From Bettongia penicillata ogilbyi (Eukaryota; Chordata; Mammalia; Diprotodontia; Potoroidae): a stretch of 64,000 bases of DNA. The stretch spans positions 2,635,725 through 2,699,724 of the forward strand of contig JAJHZJ010000532.1 in the NCBI GenBank assembly GCA_023548195.1. The letters are read 5' to 3'. This document shows positions 53,891 to 63,889 of the stretch, piece after piece. How positions within the stretch are numbered: the first letter of the stretch is position 1; every line of letters begins with the position of its first letter. The notes under the pieces are model-generated. The model was not told the DNA's origin, ran no database searches, and was given only the letters and a program-made list of their open reading frames with translations. The translations under genes and the position numbers were made by a program.

Positions 53891-54945
53891 CTAATGGAAA
53901 AAACTTTACCTTTGGGACCCCAGTAAGCAATTCTCTTTATTTTGGAGTGTAAGTATGAACTATAGTGGGTGTCACAGTGGAAATTTTAGTTAGTAAGGTG
54001 ATGCTGCTGTGGTGGGGCCAAGGAAAAGCCAATGAACTCACTCAAATTAGAATGACATTTGGCACAGGACGTCAAACTCCTCATTAAGATCTGCTGTCTT
54101 AGAACTCCTCCTTGTGGCCTCTGAAACTTATCTCTTCCACTGCAAAGAGGTTCCCAATGAATATATACTGACGTTAGTCTATATAGAGAGTGAAAAAAAT
54201 CTCTGAATCTGTAATCATAATTTCAGTTTCTAAGGGTTAAGTTCTGGTAAGTTCATAACGTATGATATATGTTAGCTAACATTTGATATGTTACAGATGA
54301 CATGAGATGACTTCAAAAGGCAAAATCCCACTACATTTAAATATAAGTAGAAAGTGATATGAGCTGTCAGCTACAATTGTTGTAGTAGATGATGTTGCTT
54401 AATTTTTTATGGTAAGGTTATTTATTTATGTTTCCTTTTTTTTGAATTGAGAAGTGACTGATGTCTTTAATGAAAATCTATTTTAAAAAACCTACCATAT
54501 TTTCCCTTCAGAGCTCAGACAGTAAGACAGCTTATGCCATCCAACAAGTTAATGAACACAGGAGAGATTCTCAGCACTGATGGACAGCTCAAGTGTGGTA
54601 CTGCCTGAAAACAGTGTGGTTTACAGCCTTGTACTGTCTTAAGTTCTCCTGGTCCCTTCTTGGCCCCTAACTATGATGTGTAGTAAATACTTTAGGTAGC
54701 GTATAGAGTAAAGAACCAGGAGAAGTTTAAAACAATCAATACTAGTCCTCACTTTTCATCGCCACTTCTTATGGTCTGCTTGCCATGGCCCCACTCCACC
54801 AGACATTTGACCTCCACCTCGGACTTCACTGGCTGACAGGTGAGCCTCTGTCCTTCTCTAGCTTGGAATCAGGCCTCTACATTAATATTTCCTGTAGCCT
54901 TCTCAACATGCTTCCATGTTAGGGCAATGTTTTCTTCCCTCCTCT
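53891..54945. other. Unique intronic stretch, no exon recognised
   Basis: No repeat family or exon recognised. Short, non-significant ORFs only. Confidence 0.4.
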
Positions 54946-54949
54946 CCCC

Positions 54950-55104
54950 AACTTTCCAGAACGCTTTATGGACTGTTTCCCCCATTAGAATGTAAGTGCC
55001 TTTAGGGAAGGAATTGTCTTGCTTGCTTTTACTTGTATAGCTACCTAGTAAGTGCTTAATAAGGGATCTGCTTAATAAGGGATCTGCTTAATAAAGGATC
55101 CGCT
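54950..55104 (+). mobile_element. LINE-2 3' end with tandem 16-bp tail
   Basis: 'ccccattagaatgtaagtgc', 'ctttagggaaggaattgtct' and 'ctacctagtaagtgcttaat' is an L2 3' terminus. Its end is triplicated as GCTTAATAAGGGATCT units (about 55053-55104), running into a pyrimidine tract. Confidence 0.7.
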
Positions 55105-55435
55105 TTCTCCCTCTCTGTGTCCCTCCCCTTCCTTCTGTCTCTAGTCTCTCTCCTTCCCTCTCTCTTTCTATCCCTCTCTCTGCTTTTTCCCTCTCCTCTT
55201 TCTTTTTCTTTCTCTATTTCCTTTTTCTCTCTGCCTCTCCTTTCTTCTTCCCTCCTTCCCTCTCTCTCTCCTCTCCCCCTTCTCCATTCCTCCCTCCTTT
55301 TTCTCACTCTTTTTCCCTCCCTGTCTCTGCTCTCCATTTCTTTCCCTCTCCCTTCTTTCTATCTCTCCTCTTTCCCTCCCTCTCCTCTCCTTGCTTCCTT
55401 CTGTTTCTAATTCTCTCTCTCTCCCCCTACCACCC
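55105..55435. repeat. (CT)n pyrimidine-rich simple repeat
   Basis: About 330 bases of CT, CTTT and CCCT units. The Arg/Glu-rich minus and Ser/Leu-rich plus frames are read-through. Confidence 0.95.
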
Positions 55436-55839
55436 TGGCTCAGAAAAAGAAAAGACATGAAGACAAGTACAGGACCCAAATGTGGAGGGGGGAAGTAAGG
55501 TAGCAGTAACTTATGTCACCTTGCTCTTTCCAGCCACCTATCTCCTTAGTGGAGTAGCCTGATACTATTAACAACCGTCTCAAACCCTGGCTCTCTCCAA
55601 ATTCTTCAAACCTCCACCCCCTGCCAAACTTGTTCCCTGATCCAAATGCCCACATGCTACTAATCCACCATTCTTGGGCAATTGGCCATGATCGATTCAG
55701 GACTGTGGATGGCAGAAGAGGACATAAGTCAGGAGTATGGAAGTGACTGCAGCTGCCCAGGGAAGGCTATAATTACACACCAACCAAAAAGTACACAGCA
55801 TCCAAAAGCAGCTTCTGGGCAAAGCAACAAATGTCAAAC

Positions 55840-55867
55840 ATTAGGAGGCACAAATGTGCCTCCTAAT
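55840..55867. repeat. Perfect 13-bp inverted repeat with 2-bp loop
   Basis: ATTAGGAGGCACA at 55840-55852 is followed by AA and then its exact complement at 55855-55867. It is immediately followed by a direct repeat (55866-55886 and 55892-55912). Confidence 0.95.
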
Positions 55868-55912
55868 TAATACTAATTCATAAAAATCCCCATTAATACT
55901 AATTCATAAAAA
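55866..55912. repeat. 26-bp tandem duplication
   Basis: ATTAATACTAATTCATAAAAA occurs at 55866-55886 and 55892-55912, spaced by 26 bases, next to the palindrome. Confidence 0.9.
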
Positions 55913-55999
55913 ATTCAAATGAAAAGCAGAAGAAAAGAATGTTTTCTATATGAAGGCATAACAAAATCTGATTATATATAAAACTTTTTAAAACATACC

Positions 56000-56195
56000 T
56001 GATCTCATTTGATTCTCACAATAAGTCTATATAATTACCCCCTCAAAACTCTACGTAACGCAGGCATTCTCAACACTTGTTTGACACCGAGTGGCCAACT
56101 TATTCCAAGGTCACGCCGCTCATTACTGCCACGGCTGGAGCTCAAATTCAAGTCCTCTAAATTCAGGACTCTCTCCTTGAAATCACACTACCTTC
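56000..56195 (-). mobile_element. MIR-type SINE
   Basis: 'atttgattctcacaataagt', 'ggccaacttattccaaggtc', 'acgccgctcattactgccac' and 'gctcaaattcaagtcctcta' is antisense MIR. Confidence 0.65.
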
Positions 56196-56455
56196 CCTTG
56201 TTATAAATGGTCTGATTTAGTATAAATAAAACTATCTCAGTGTGACACTACCAGTGGGCATGGTTTCCAAGCTGAATGAGGTTAGTCTAAGTAGTCTTCT
56301 GTTAAGTCAGGGTCTTCAAAAATTTTTAGCTTACACGTGAGTGAAAAATATAAATATGAATGATGTCCTTACTTATCAGAAAACATTAAAAGAATTTACT
56401 GAAAATAATCAGCATTTGGATAAATGTGTTCTATCTAGAGCTAATTTTGAAAGAT

Positions 56456-56558
56456 GTGTTCATCCTTGGTTGCTGAAGAAGACCATGCCATCAAAGAAAT
56501 GATGACATGACTTGCATTTGACTTTGTTTTGAGTGAGGGAGGGCTGTGCAGTGAGGTC
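56456..56558 (-). mobile_element. WSINE1-like SINE, truncated 3' module
   Basis: 'ttcatccttggttgctgaag', 'aagaccatgccatcaaagaa' and 'gagtgagggagggctgtgca' is the 3' end of a WSINE1-like element, cut off after about 100 bp. Confidence 0.8.
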
Positions 56559-56601
56559 ACAATGCAAATTCTGAGAAAACAATATGAAGTCTATAGAACT
56601 T

Positions 56602-56832
56602 GTTATTCTATCATTTCAGTTGTGTCCAATTCTGCGACTCCATTGGGGTTTTCTTGGCAGAGATACTGGAGTGGTTTGCCATTTCCTTCTCTAGCTCATT
56701 TTTCAGAGGAGGAAACTGAGGCAAAAAGGGGTAAGTGACTTGCCCAGCATCACATAGGTACTAAGTGCCTGAGTCCAAATTTGAACTCAGGTTTTCAGCC
56801 TGGCATGCTATCCACTGTGCCACCCACAGGAA
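56602..56832 (-). mobile_element. tRNA-derived MAR1-like SINE
   Basis: 'tttcagttgtgtccaattct', 'ttggggttttcttggcagag', 'gccatttccttctctagctc', 'aagtgacttgcccagcatca' and 'gctatccactgtgccaccca'. It ends 115 bp from a HOMER1 exon donor. Confidence 0.85.
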
Positions 56833-56946
56833 TAGGAAAAAGCAAATCATAGGGAACCTAGAAAATAAAGTTCTGGAAAACAAAATAACATTTAATACAT
56901 GATATTATAATTAAGAGAAAAGAATACTATTTGTATAACATCTCAC

Positions 56947-57027
56947 CTGCAGTTTCTGAGTCAATGAATCCCTCTGTTCCTGTAGCTCTCTGGCATTATC
57001 AATTTCTTGTTTCAATTTTTCTATTTC
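56947..57027 (-). CDS. HOMER1: HOMER1 penultimate coding exon
   Basis: An 81-bp exon encoding 27 residues, starting EIEKLKQEIDNARELQEQRD and ending SLTQKLQ, all coiled-coil heptads. On the minus strand the acceptor is CTAG|GAAATAG and the donor CTGCAG|GTGAGA. Both junctions are phase 0, matching the terminal exon (GAA start at 42544). Compared with the human protein as I recall it, IEKLK replaces IERLK, a conservative change. It forms part of the rod connecting the EVH1 domain to the tetramer end in Homer1b/c. Confidence 0.97.
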
Positions 57028-57677
57028 CTAGAAAAGGCAGAACATCAAATGTCTTTAACCATGTTTAATCCTTATCAAGGAAAGGAGTGACCTTATCACA
57101 TCCTGAAAAAATACCACCCCAGGTCTAAGAAAACAATTTCAACCTTGCACTGATGCTGACATTTAGGGAGAGCCCCTTCTTACACACATATTTCTAACAT
57201 GGTCATCTTTAAAACCACAGGGGAGGCCATCATCCGCCTTGGGTGACTCAGGTGCAGTTGTGCTGGATGCTGGTCTCACCGATCTCCTGAGGGTGCTCCC
57301 AGCCTTTCTTCAGGGATGAGGGCAATGATCAGCACTTTCTGAGAATGCATCCACCTCCTGACCGTGTGCACTCTCTAATGGTTTCCTTTACTCCAAGGGA
57401 CTACTCTTATAGCAGATGCAATGGACAGAGTTTTAGGATGATGACAGCCTCATGATATGTCACATGTATGTGCAGAGAGACAAGGTCGGAGACTATGACA
57501 AGTTCAGTCATTTCAGTGAAACAGCTATTTTACAAAAATGTTATGCTAAAAATAGAACCCCTATTTTCCAAAGGAACAGCACTCCATTTCATAGTGAGGA
57601 ACACTGAATAACCTGTCTGCATTGTCCACATATCGTACGTAATGAGATTATGTTAGTGAGCGAACGTTGGCAAATAC
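57028..57677 (-). other. HOMER1: HOMER1 short intron (650 bp)
   Basis: Donor GTATTT at 57677 and acceptor TTTTCTAG at 57028 on the minus strand. No repeat was recognised inside it. Confidence 0.9.
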
Positions 57678-57788
57678 CTCCTCTTTCTTCTTGAGCGTTT
57701 CCTCCAGTTCCTGTATTGTTTGATTTAACTCAGCCTTGTGTGTATGGACCGCATTCGCTTGGCTGCTCACACACTCCAGTTCAGTCAC
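57678..57788 (-). CDS. HOMER1: HOMER1 coding exon, coiled coil
   Basis: A 111-bp exon encoding 37 residues, beginning VTELECVSSQANAVHTHK and ending ETLKKKEE. The acceptor on the minus strand is TTTCTAG|GTGACT and the donor GAGGAG|GTATTT, a phase-0 exon. It continues the helical rod of Homer1 and precedes the exon at 57027 in frame. Versus the human sequence I remember, KAEL replaces KTEL and LKKKEE replaces LKLKEE. The upstream exons (EVH1 domain, the Homer1a alternative end and the preceding coiled-coil exon) are not found in the remaining 6.2 kb and must lie to the right. Confidence 0.97.
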
Positions 57789-57999
57789 CTAGAAAGGGAA
57801 TGAGCCCCCATCAAATGAAGAGGTAGTAAAGAAAGATTACCAGGCAATGACATGCTAAATGCCAAGTGGATTACACATTTCGAATTAGTGCAGAGAAGAA
57901 GATTTTAAAAAATAAAGCCTGATCTATAGCTCCTAGTATCTCCCCATCGTAATAATCTTGTTTCTGTTGGTCTGTAGTGCAGTTTGGGGGCTTTAATAG

Positions 58000-58170
58000 C
58001 TTGACAAACATTTCCATAGCGCTTTAAGGTTTACGCTTTACAAACATTCTCCCATCTGAACTTCACAACAACCCTATGAAGCAGATGTCACTATTATTTC
58101 CACTTTTTGATGAGGAAAGTGAGACTGACATGGGCTAGGAGGTTTGCCCAAGGTCACACAGCTGAGTATG
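58000..58170 (-). mobile_element. MIR-type SINE
   Basis: 'catttccatagcgctttaag', 'cttcacaacaaccctatgaa', 'tttgatgaggaaagtgagac' and 'gcccaaggtcacacagctga' is antisense MIR. Confidence 0.75.
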
Positions 58171-58174
58171 CCGA

Positions 58175-58310
58175 TTTTTTACGTGTTTATGTTGTCTTCC
58201 CTTATAGAGAAAGCTCCAGGAGAGGGACAGCTTCATTCATGTAACTGCAAAGCCTGGCACACACTAAATGTTTACTAAATTACCTGATGACTGAATGACT
58301 GAGTGATAGA
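58175..58310 (+). mobile_element. LINE-2 3' end
   Basis: 'gagaaagctccaggagaggg', 'acagcttcattcatgtaact', 'aagcctggcacacactaaat' and 'gatgactgaatgactgagtg' is an L2 3' terminus. Confidence 0.65.
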
Positions 58311-58312
58311 CA

Positions 58313-58336
58313 TAGGGTTTTAGGGTTAGGATTAGG
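58313..58336. repeat. Short interstitial telomere-like repeat
   Basis: Degenerate AGGGTT/TTAGGG units over about 24 bases. Too short for inference. Confidence 0.5.
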
Positions 58337-58990
58337 AAAATAACAAAAGCACTCATCACTCTTTAATGCGGACTTGATAAAGTTTAGGAAATCAGTGACA
58401 AGCATAGAATTCTATATTGAAAGTCTCTTCTAAACTTTTCCTAGGAAAACAGACTTTAAAATCAGATGTGGTCATCTGCCCATCCCCCCACACCCTTATA
58501 TCTGATTTCTGAAGCTAAGAACCTTGACTTCTCCAAACAATAATACTTTTCTAAGCCATTTCCAAAATCTGAGATGATCCTGAAAGATGATAAATTTAAA
58601 ATACAACTGCCATCAAGCCAAATTGCAGTAACTTTCATTTTAAGTCGTCCTTTTTATCTCACAACGCACCTCTTAGTCAAAGAGGAGCTCATTTACTCAT
58701 CACATGGAAAATATAGAGAAAAAGAATTAAAGGCCACTGCCTGCCCTTGGACACCTTCCAATCTACCCAAAATGTCAACGAAACAAATTTAATATAAATA
58801 AACCCAGATGATACATAATACGCACGATACTAAAATGGAGGCACCCCTCATCACAGTGCCTTATATAAGTTAGCTTTCAGTAAATCTCTACTGAAATAAA
58901 AAATACAGTTATGACTAAAATGAGTTAAAGAAATAGGCTCAAAGCCTTGTTCAAACTTGCCCCCACAAAAGTTAAAGTATGAAGCCTACA
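58337..58990. other. Intronic, no exon recognised
   Basis: Unique-looking AT-rich sequence. The 72-codon frame at 58574-58792 has no recognisable domain. Confidence 0.4.
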
Positions 58991-58995
58991 GAACT

Positions 58996-59254
58996 TGCTG
59001 CTCAGTCCTTTCAGTTGTGTCTGACTCTCTGTGACCCCACTTGGTTTTCTTGACAAAGACACTGGAGTGGTTTGTCATTTCCTTCTGCAGCTCATTTTAC
59101 AGATGAGGAAACTGAGGCAAGCAAGGTGAAGTGACTTGCCCAGGGTCACATAGCTAGAAAGGGTCTGAATTTGAATTTGAATCTGGATTTGAACTCAGAA
59201 AGATGAGTCTTCCTGACTCCAGGCCCAACACTATGGCACCACCTAGCTGACCCA
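58996..59254 (-). mobile_element. tRNA-derived MAR1-like SINE
   Basis: 'ctttcagttgtgtctgactc', 'acaaagacactggagtggtt', 'tttacagatgaggaaactga' and 'gatgagtcttcctgactcca', ending 'ccacctagctgaccc'. A short GAATTT repeat (59167-59187) interrupts the tRNA-like half. Confidence 0.88.
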
Positions 59255-59499
59255 TAAAGCCTAGGAGTTGTCTTTTAGACATTCCTTCCATCTACCAAAA
59301 TCAGCTTGTCTCTAGTCCCATCACTTTTCTACCAAAATATCTCTTTTCCCACTGCCATCATCCAGGCACAGGACCTCATCATGCATGGTTTTCTGTACTA
59401 ACAAAACCTTCCAAGCTGGCCTCATTTGATCTAGTCTCATGCCAACCCATACTATATACATCATTGTTAGATGGACCTTATTTTCAATATGGAAGACAA

Positions 59500-59620
59500 T
59501 GTGTTGTGGTAGAGAAAATGCTAGGCTCGGAGTCAGAGAAAACCTTGATTCCACTAAATCTCCGATGCTTACTCTCTGGGCAAGTTGTTTAACCTTAAAA
59601 AAGCCTCAAGCAATTCCATG
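59500..59620 (+). mobile_element. MIR-related SINE, 5' half
   Basis: 'gtgttgtggtagagaaaatg', 'ctaggctcggagtcagagaa', 'gcttactctctgggcaagtt' and 'gtttaaccttaaaaaagcct' in sense. Confidence 0.6.
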
Positions 59621-59714
59621 GGATTTATCTAGTAAATTTTAGCCAGGCTGAAATCTGCCCTGGAAGAGGAAATGACCATATCCATAGTTCTTCACATTGA
59701 TGAAATTGCGAACG

Positions 59715-59870
59715 ACTGTAATAACAACCTCGCTTTGTGCAAAGCATTTAACACATTCTTTCATCTGATCCTCACAACTCTGTCAGGTGGGTGCTATTAT
59801 TTAGCCCATTTCATAGATGAGAAAACTGAGGCTCAATCAGGTTACGTGGCTTACACAGATGAACAGACCC
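59715..59870 (-). mobile_element. MIR-type SINE
   Basis: 'catctgatcctcacaactct', 'gtcaggtgggtgctattatt', 'tagcccatttcatagatgag' and 'aaaactgaggctcaatcagg' is antisense MIR. Confidence 0.75.
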
Positions 59871-60027
59871 TTCACAGAGCCGTATACTTGCTAAGTCACT
59901 CCACTGGGTAAAAACCTTCAATGCTTCCTTTCCTTAGTTCAGTCTAGAAGTTAAGTCTTTCTGATACTGTTCCAGAATGTTTGAGTCACCCTTCTGCGGA
60001 GGGATTTTCTTATATTAAATCGTTAGG

Positions 60028-60256
60028 CTGCTAGAGGGCTCAGTGGACATAATGTCGAGCCTGGAGTCAGGAAGAACTGAGTTCAAATATGACCTCAGAT
60101 GCTCACTAGTTGTGTGACTGAGCAACTCACTTGACCTCCGCCTTCATCCACTGGAGAAGGAAATGACAAACCTTTCCAGTGTCTTTGCCAAGAAAACCTC
60201 ATGGACTGTATAGTTTGTGGGGTCATAAAGTCAGACATGACTGAACCACAAAATTG
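60028..60256 (+). mobile_element. tRNA-derived MAR1-like SINE
   Basis: 'ctgctagagggctcagtgga', 'gagcctggagtcaggaagaa', 'tggagaaggaaatgacaaac', 'tgtctttgccaagaaaacct' and 'aaagtcagacatgactgaac' in sense. Confidence 0.85.
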
Positions 60257-60499
60257 AATGGTGCCGAATTCCCATTAAGTAGAACCTTCAATGTTTCCTG
60301 TTTTCCTATCATATAAAACCCTATACAATAGATGCTAGGAATCAGATTTTTAAAATTCTTGGAAAAGACAGATATAATCTCCTGGATAGAGAGTATAAAA
60401 GGGATATCTCTGAAGGGTCATAGGTAATTCCAAAATTCGTAAAATATAAATATTCCTGTTTAAAAAGAAAAGGGGAAAACGTCCCAACAAATTCATGTC

Positions 60500-61415
60500 A
60501 CTACACAGGGAGCTGTCATATAAGCAGATATTTTAAAAGAATGTACACAGAATATATAAAGTGGCCCAAATGAGCAAGCACAAATGTAAGAATATAAAAA
60601 GTGACTCAAATATTCTGAGCAGCATCAAGAAAGAAAGATGGAACCAAAGGTTTTTTGTTTTTGTTTTTTTCAAATGGTAAAAAGGGCTTTAAAACATTTT
60701 AAAGCTATGTTTGGAGTAAGAAGTTAAAGAAGAAAGGAAGGGAAGCATTGGGTGAGGCCTGTGTACAAGTAAGGGAAAACAAGAGACCAAAAAACTACTC
60801 GACTCCGATTTTGCTTCTGTCTTCTCCATTAAAAAGAACAGACTTTGAACTAGAGGGAAGAACAAATATAACAAAGAAGGAAATAATCTCAAGATAGGAA
60901 AATGGAGAAGGAATAACTAGTCACTTCAATGAGTTCAAGTATTTAGGGTCAGGGGAATTAAATTCTAGGTTACTGAAGAAAGAAGAAAAAGCTATCAAAC
61001 TCACAGATGTGACTGAGGAATGAACATATGAGAAATTTTTAAGAAATCACAGAGATAGGAGATAGGCTAATAATATCCCACTTTTTTTTAAAAGAGGGGA
61101 CTTAAGAAATTATAGATTGATCTTAATATTAATTGATTGAAAAATTCTATAACAGATTAACAAATAGTTTATGAGCTCTTAGAAAAGAAAGCTGAATAGT
61201 AAAACATAGCATTCATTCACAAAGAACAAAGCATCCTAAATTAATATCATTTCCTTTTTTTGAATGGTAGATCAGAAACGAGCCAGAGGCACGGTGGAAC
61301 TAAATTTTAAAAAGGCTTCTAGCAAAGTCTGTTATGGTATACTTGTAAACAAAAGGGAAGAAATATGGGCAGAATACCAGCACACTTTATAGCTTTATAG
61401 TTGGCTAAAAAACTA
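60500..61415 (+). mobile_element. CR1/L3-like LINE, reverse-transcriptase region
   Basis: Sense order of a CR1/L3 LINE: 'attctataacagattaacaa', 'gcattcattcacaaagaaca', 'taatatcatttccttttttt', 'ggcttctagcaaagtctgtt' and 'atggtatacttgtaaacaaa', corresponding to the RT region. Broken by stops. It continues at 62920 after intervening insertions. Confidence 0.65.
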
Positions 61416-61424
61416 ACCAGAGCT

Positions 61425-62010
61425 CACATTCATACCTATCAGATTGTCAAAGATGACAAGAGAAGAAAATAGCAGTTGTGGAAAAGACAGGCATATTAGT
61501 GCACTGTTAGTAGAGTCCATGCTGGAAAACACTTTGGAGCTATGTCCCCAGAGTCACTAAACTGTTCTTATGTCTAGACTCAGTGACCCCTCTACTGGGC
61601 ATATTCCCCCAAAAAGGTCAGAGGCAGAGGGAAAGAGCTCAGAAGCGAAAAATATGGATAGCAGCTCTTCTCTGTTATAGCAAAGAACTAGAAACAAAGT
61701 GTCTATCCGTTAAGGAATAATTTAACGAATTATGGTCAATGAATGGAATGGAATATTATTAATCGGTAAGGAAATTGGGAAAACTGGTATGAACTGACAC
61801 AGTGAAGTAAGCAGAATCGGGAGAACAATTTATACAATGCTACAAAAATGTAAAGGGAAACAATTCAATGACCAAAGACTGATGATGAAACATGCATCCC
61901 ACCTCTTGGCAGAGAGGTGACAGATTAGAAACTCAGAAGGAAATACACATTGTCAGAGGGCTTTGCTTCACTGCACTTGTTCATTATCTATCAGGGCTTC
62001 TTTTTGGTGG
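61425..62010 (+). mobile_element. LINE-1 3' end inside the CR1/L3 element
   Basis: 'ttgtcaaagatgacaagaga', 'tctactgggcatattccccc', 'gcaaagaactagaaacaaag', 'aatggaatggaatattatta' and 'agtgaagtaagcagaatcgg', then the 3' UTR 'acagattagaaactcagaag'. It separates the two CR1/L3 blocks. Confidence 0.8.
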
Positions 62011-62159
62011 GTTGTAATAATGTCACCAAAAAGAAAAGCCAAAGAAGAGATCCTCCGTGAAACATTAAAAAAGATACACATCAGAAAAGAGAGACATTCA
62101 GAAGGGGATATAAACAAGCAAGCTGACGGCTTCTGTTCAATTTAATACTTATAAAATTG

Positions 62160-62915
62160 CATGTAATAGAAATTGTTTCATACATAATACTATTTTTTCC
62201 TTATATTGTCTTAACAGAATTTAATGATGATAAACTGAGACAATTCCAAGCTTTATGAGTTTATTAGCAGGGCACAAAACTGTTAATTAAGTAGGTTCCC
62301 TCGTTAGGCCACTGACCCCAGAGGAGGAGATGCAGCTCCTTTTTATAATTATAGGAAAAAGAACAGAACTGGTTAAGTGAAGAAAATAATGCAACCGGCA
62401 ATAGGGCTGGCGGCATCGTGGGAGTGAGGACAGCACAACTGGTTGGAAACTGAGAATGAGGGGCTGGCAATAGCCTTTTTCTTTCCTCTTATGACTAAGA
62501 AATGTTCATTGTTTGTGTCCATTGCAAGGCTACAGGGAGTGGACCAGACTTCTTTGGATAATAAACCAGGTATCCTCAGGGGCATAAGATACTAGAACAG
62601 ACTCCCTGGTGCTCACCTGCGTACCTCAAGGACAACAGATTTCTTTGGGGCAAGAACAGGATTAAGAAGGAGCTAGATTTCCAACACTAACCTAGTACAG
62701 GCCAGATGAATTTAGGAAGTAAGTTCAGAGGCAAAGAACCATGACTGAGGCAGTTATGGGGAAAAAAACAATTAACTGTAAGTAGGGATCAATTTTAAAA
62801 AAATCCAACAATCTGATTATTTCCGTAAACTTTGAAAACTTCATGTTTGCTGATGTTTAAGTTTATGGTGAAAATAACTGATTTTTTCCAAAACCTAAAG
62901 AAAGACTAAGTGTTT
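62160..62915. other. Unclassified sequence, possible old repeat insertion
   Basis: Lies between the L1 3' end and the second CR1/L3 block, so it may itself be an insertion, but no family was recognised and no termini or duplications were found. Confidence 0.35.
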
Positions 62916-62919
62916 TTCA

Positions 62920-63645
62920 AGTTAAGGATAAGGGTGGGATGAGCTAGATTAAGGAGAGAGTTAGATATCCTGTACGACTTAACTGGAATAAAAAGTCATA
63001 TATGTTGGAAGAGTGGTTCAAAACCACAAAAGAAAGTTAACAAGGATAAATGTAAAGGCATTCATTGAGCATTGGGGAGCCCTAACTTGAAAGAATTTCA
63101 TGGTGAAATATTTTGGGAGATTTAATTGAACATGAACTCAACGTGAAGCGAGAGGGCCACGGCTTCTAAAATAATTTGGTGTCATCTTTGGCTGTACTCA
63201 CAAAAGTCCTGTATCCTTCGTACTCAGGACTACTCAGATCATATCTGGAATATTAGTTCAGAATTCAGATGACCTGATACTGAAAGGACACTGTGCGGAG
63301 GAGGCTGACCAGGATTGCTTGGCAACCATGCTAATGATTAAATGAATGAAACGAAGGCTGTAGGAGAAACACGATCATTGACTTCAAACATCTGAAGAGC
63401 TATCATAGAAAGGAAGGGTCAGATTAATTCTGCTTGGTTCCTGAAGACAGAACTGAGACTGAGGGGAGAAATAAACAGGAAGGCCGATATGTGCCCCCCA
63501 AAAGGCTGGCGAGATAAGGGCTGTCCACGATGGAGCAGGATGCCTCAAAAAGCTATGAACTTTCAATAATTATGTAATAAGGACATGTAAGAAGGGTTCC
63601 TGCATTAGGTGAGAAGCTATGCAAAGTGACCTCTGAAGTCCCTCC
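62920..63645 (+). mobile_element. CR1/L3-like LINE, 3' portion
   Basis: 'ggaggaggctgaccaggatt' (about 63298), 'gacttcaaacatctgaagag', 'aattctgcttggttcctgaa', 'gacagaactgagactgaggg' and 'gtgacctctgaagtccctcc' follow the 3' end order of CR1/L3 LINEs in sense. Same orientation as 60500-61415. Confidence 0.7.
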
Positions 63646-63889
63646 TAAAATTTATCTTTCTAAACTATTCCTGACTTTTATCCAACACAAACACTTTGTT
63701 CTCAGTACTTTCCTGCTATGTGAACACACCATGTTTATTTACACCTCAGGTTTTTTTATCACGTTTTCCCCATTTTTTGGAATGCTCGTTCTTCTGCCCA
63801 TCAGCTGCTTGAATCTTACCCATCCTGTGAGTCAAGTCCCTTTCTTCTGCCATGTATCCTCCCATGACCCACCTTCCTTCCTTCCTTTC

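Larger units (their letters stand above)
42545..56946 (-). other. HOMER1: HOMER1 intron between the last two coding exons (14.4 kb)
   Basis: Bounded by donor GTGAGA at 56946 and acceptor CTAAAG at 42545 on the minus strand. It holds MIR-related SINEs, antisense L1 pieces, a CTCF-like motif, an HMGN2-like processed pseudogene, a long CAT/ATC repeat and unique stretches (about 45.7-46.5, 50.5-52.8 and 54.0-54.9 kb) that show no extra exons. Confidence 0.9.

Noticed and set aside
61963..62145. Frame containing MSPKRKAKEEI, reminiscent of an HMGN start
   Set aside because: Only a lysine-rich start resembles HMGN; the rest does not follow, and it sits at the tail of an L1 3' end.
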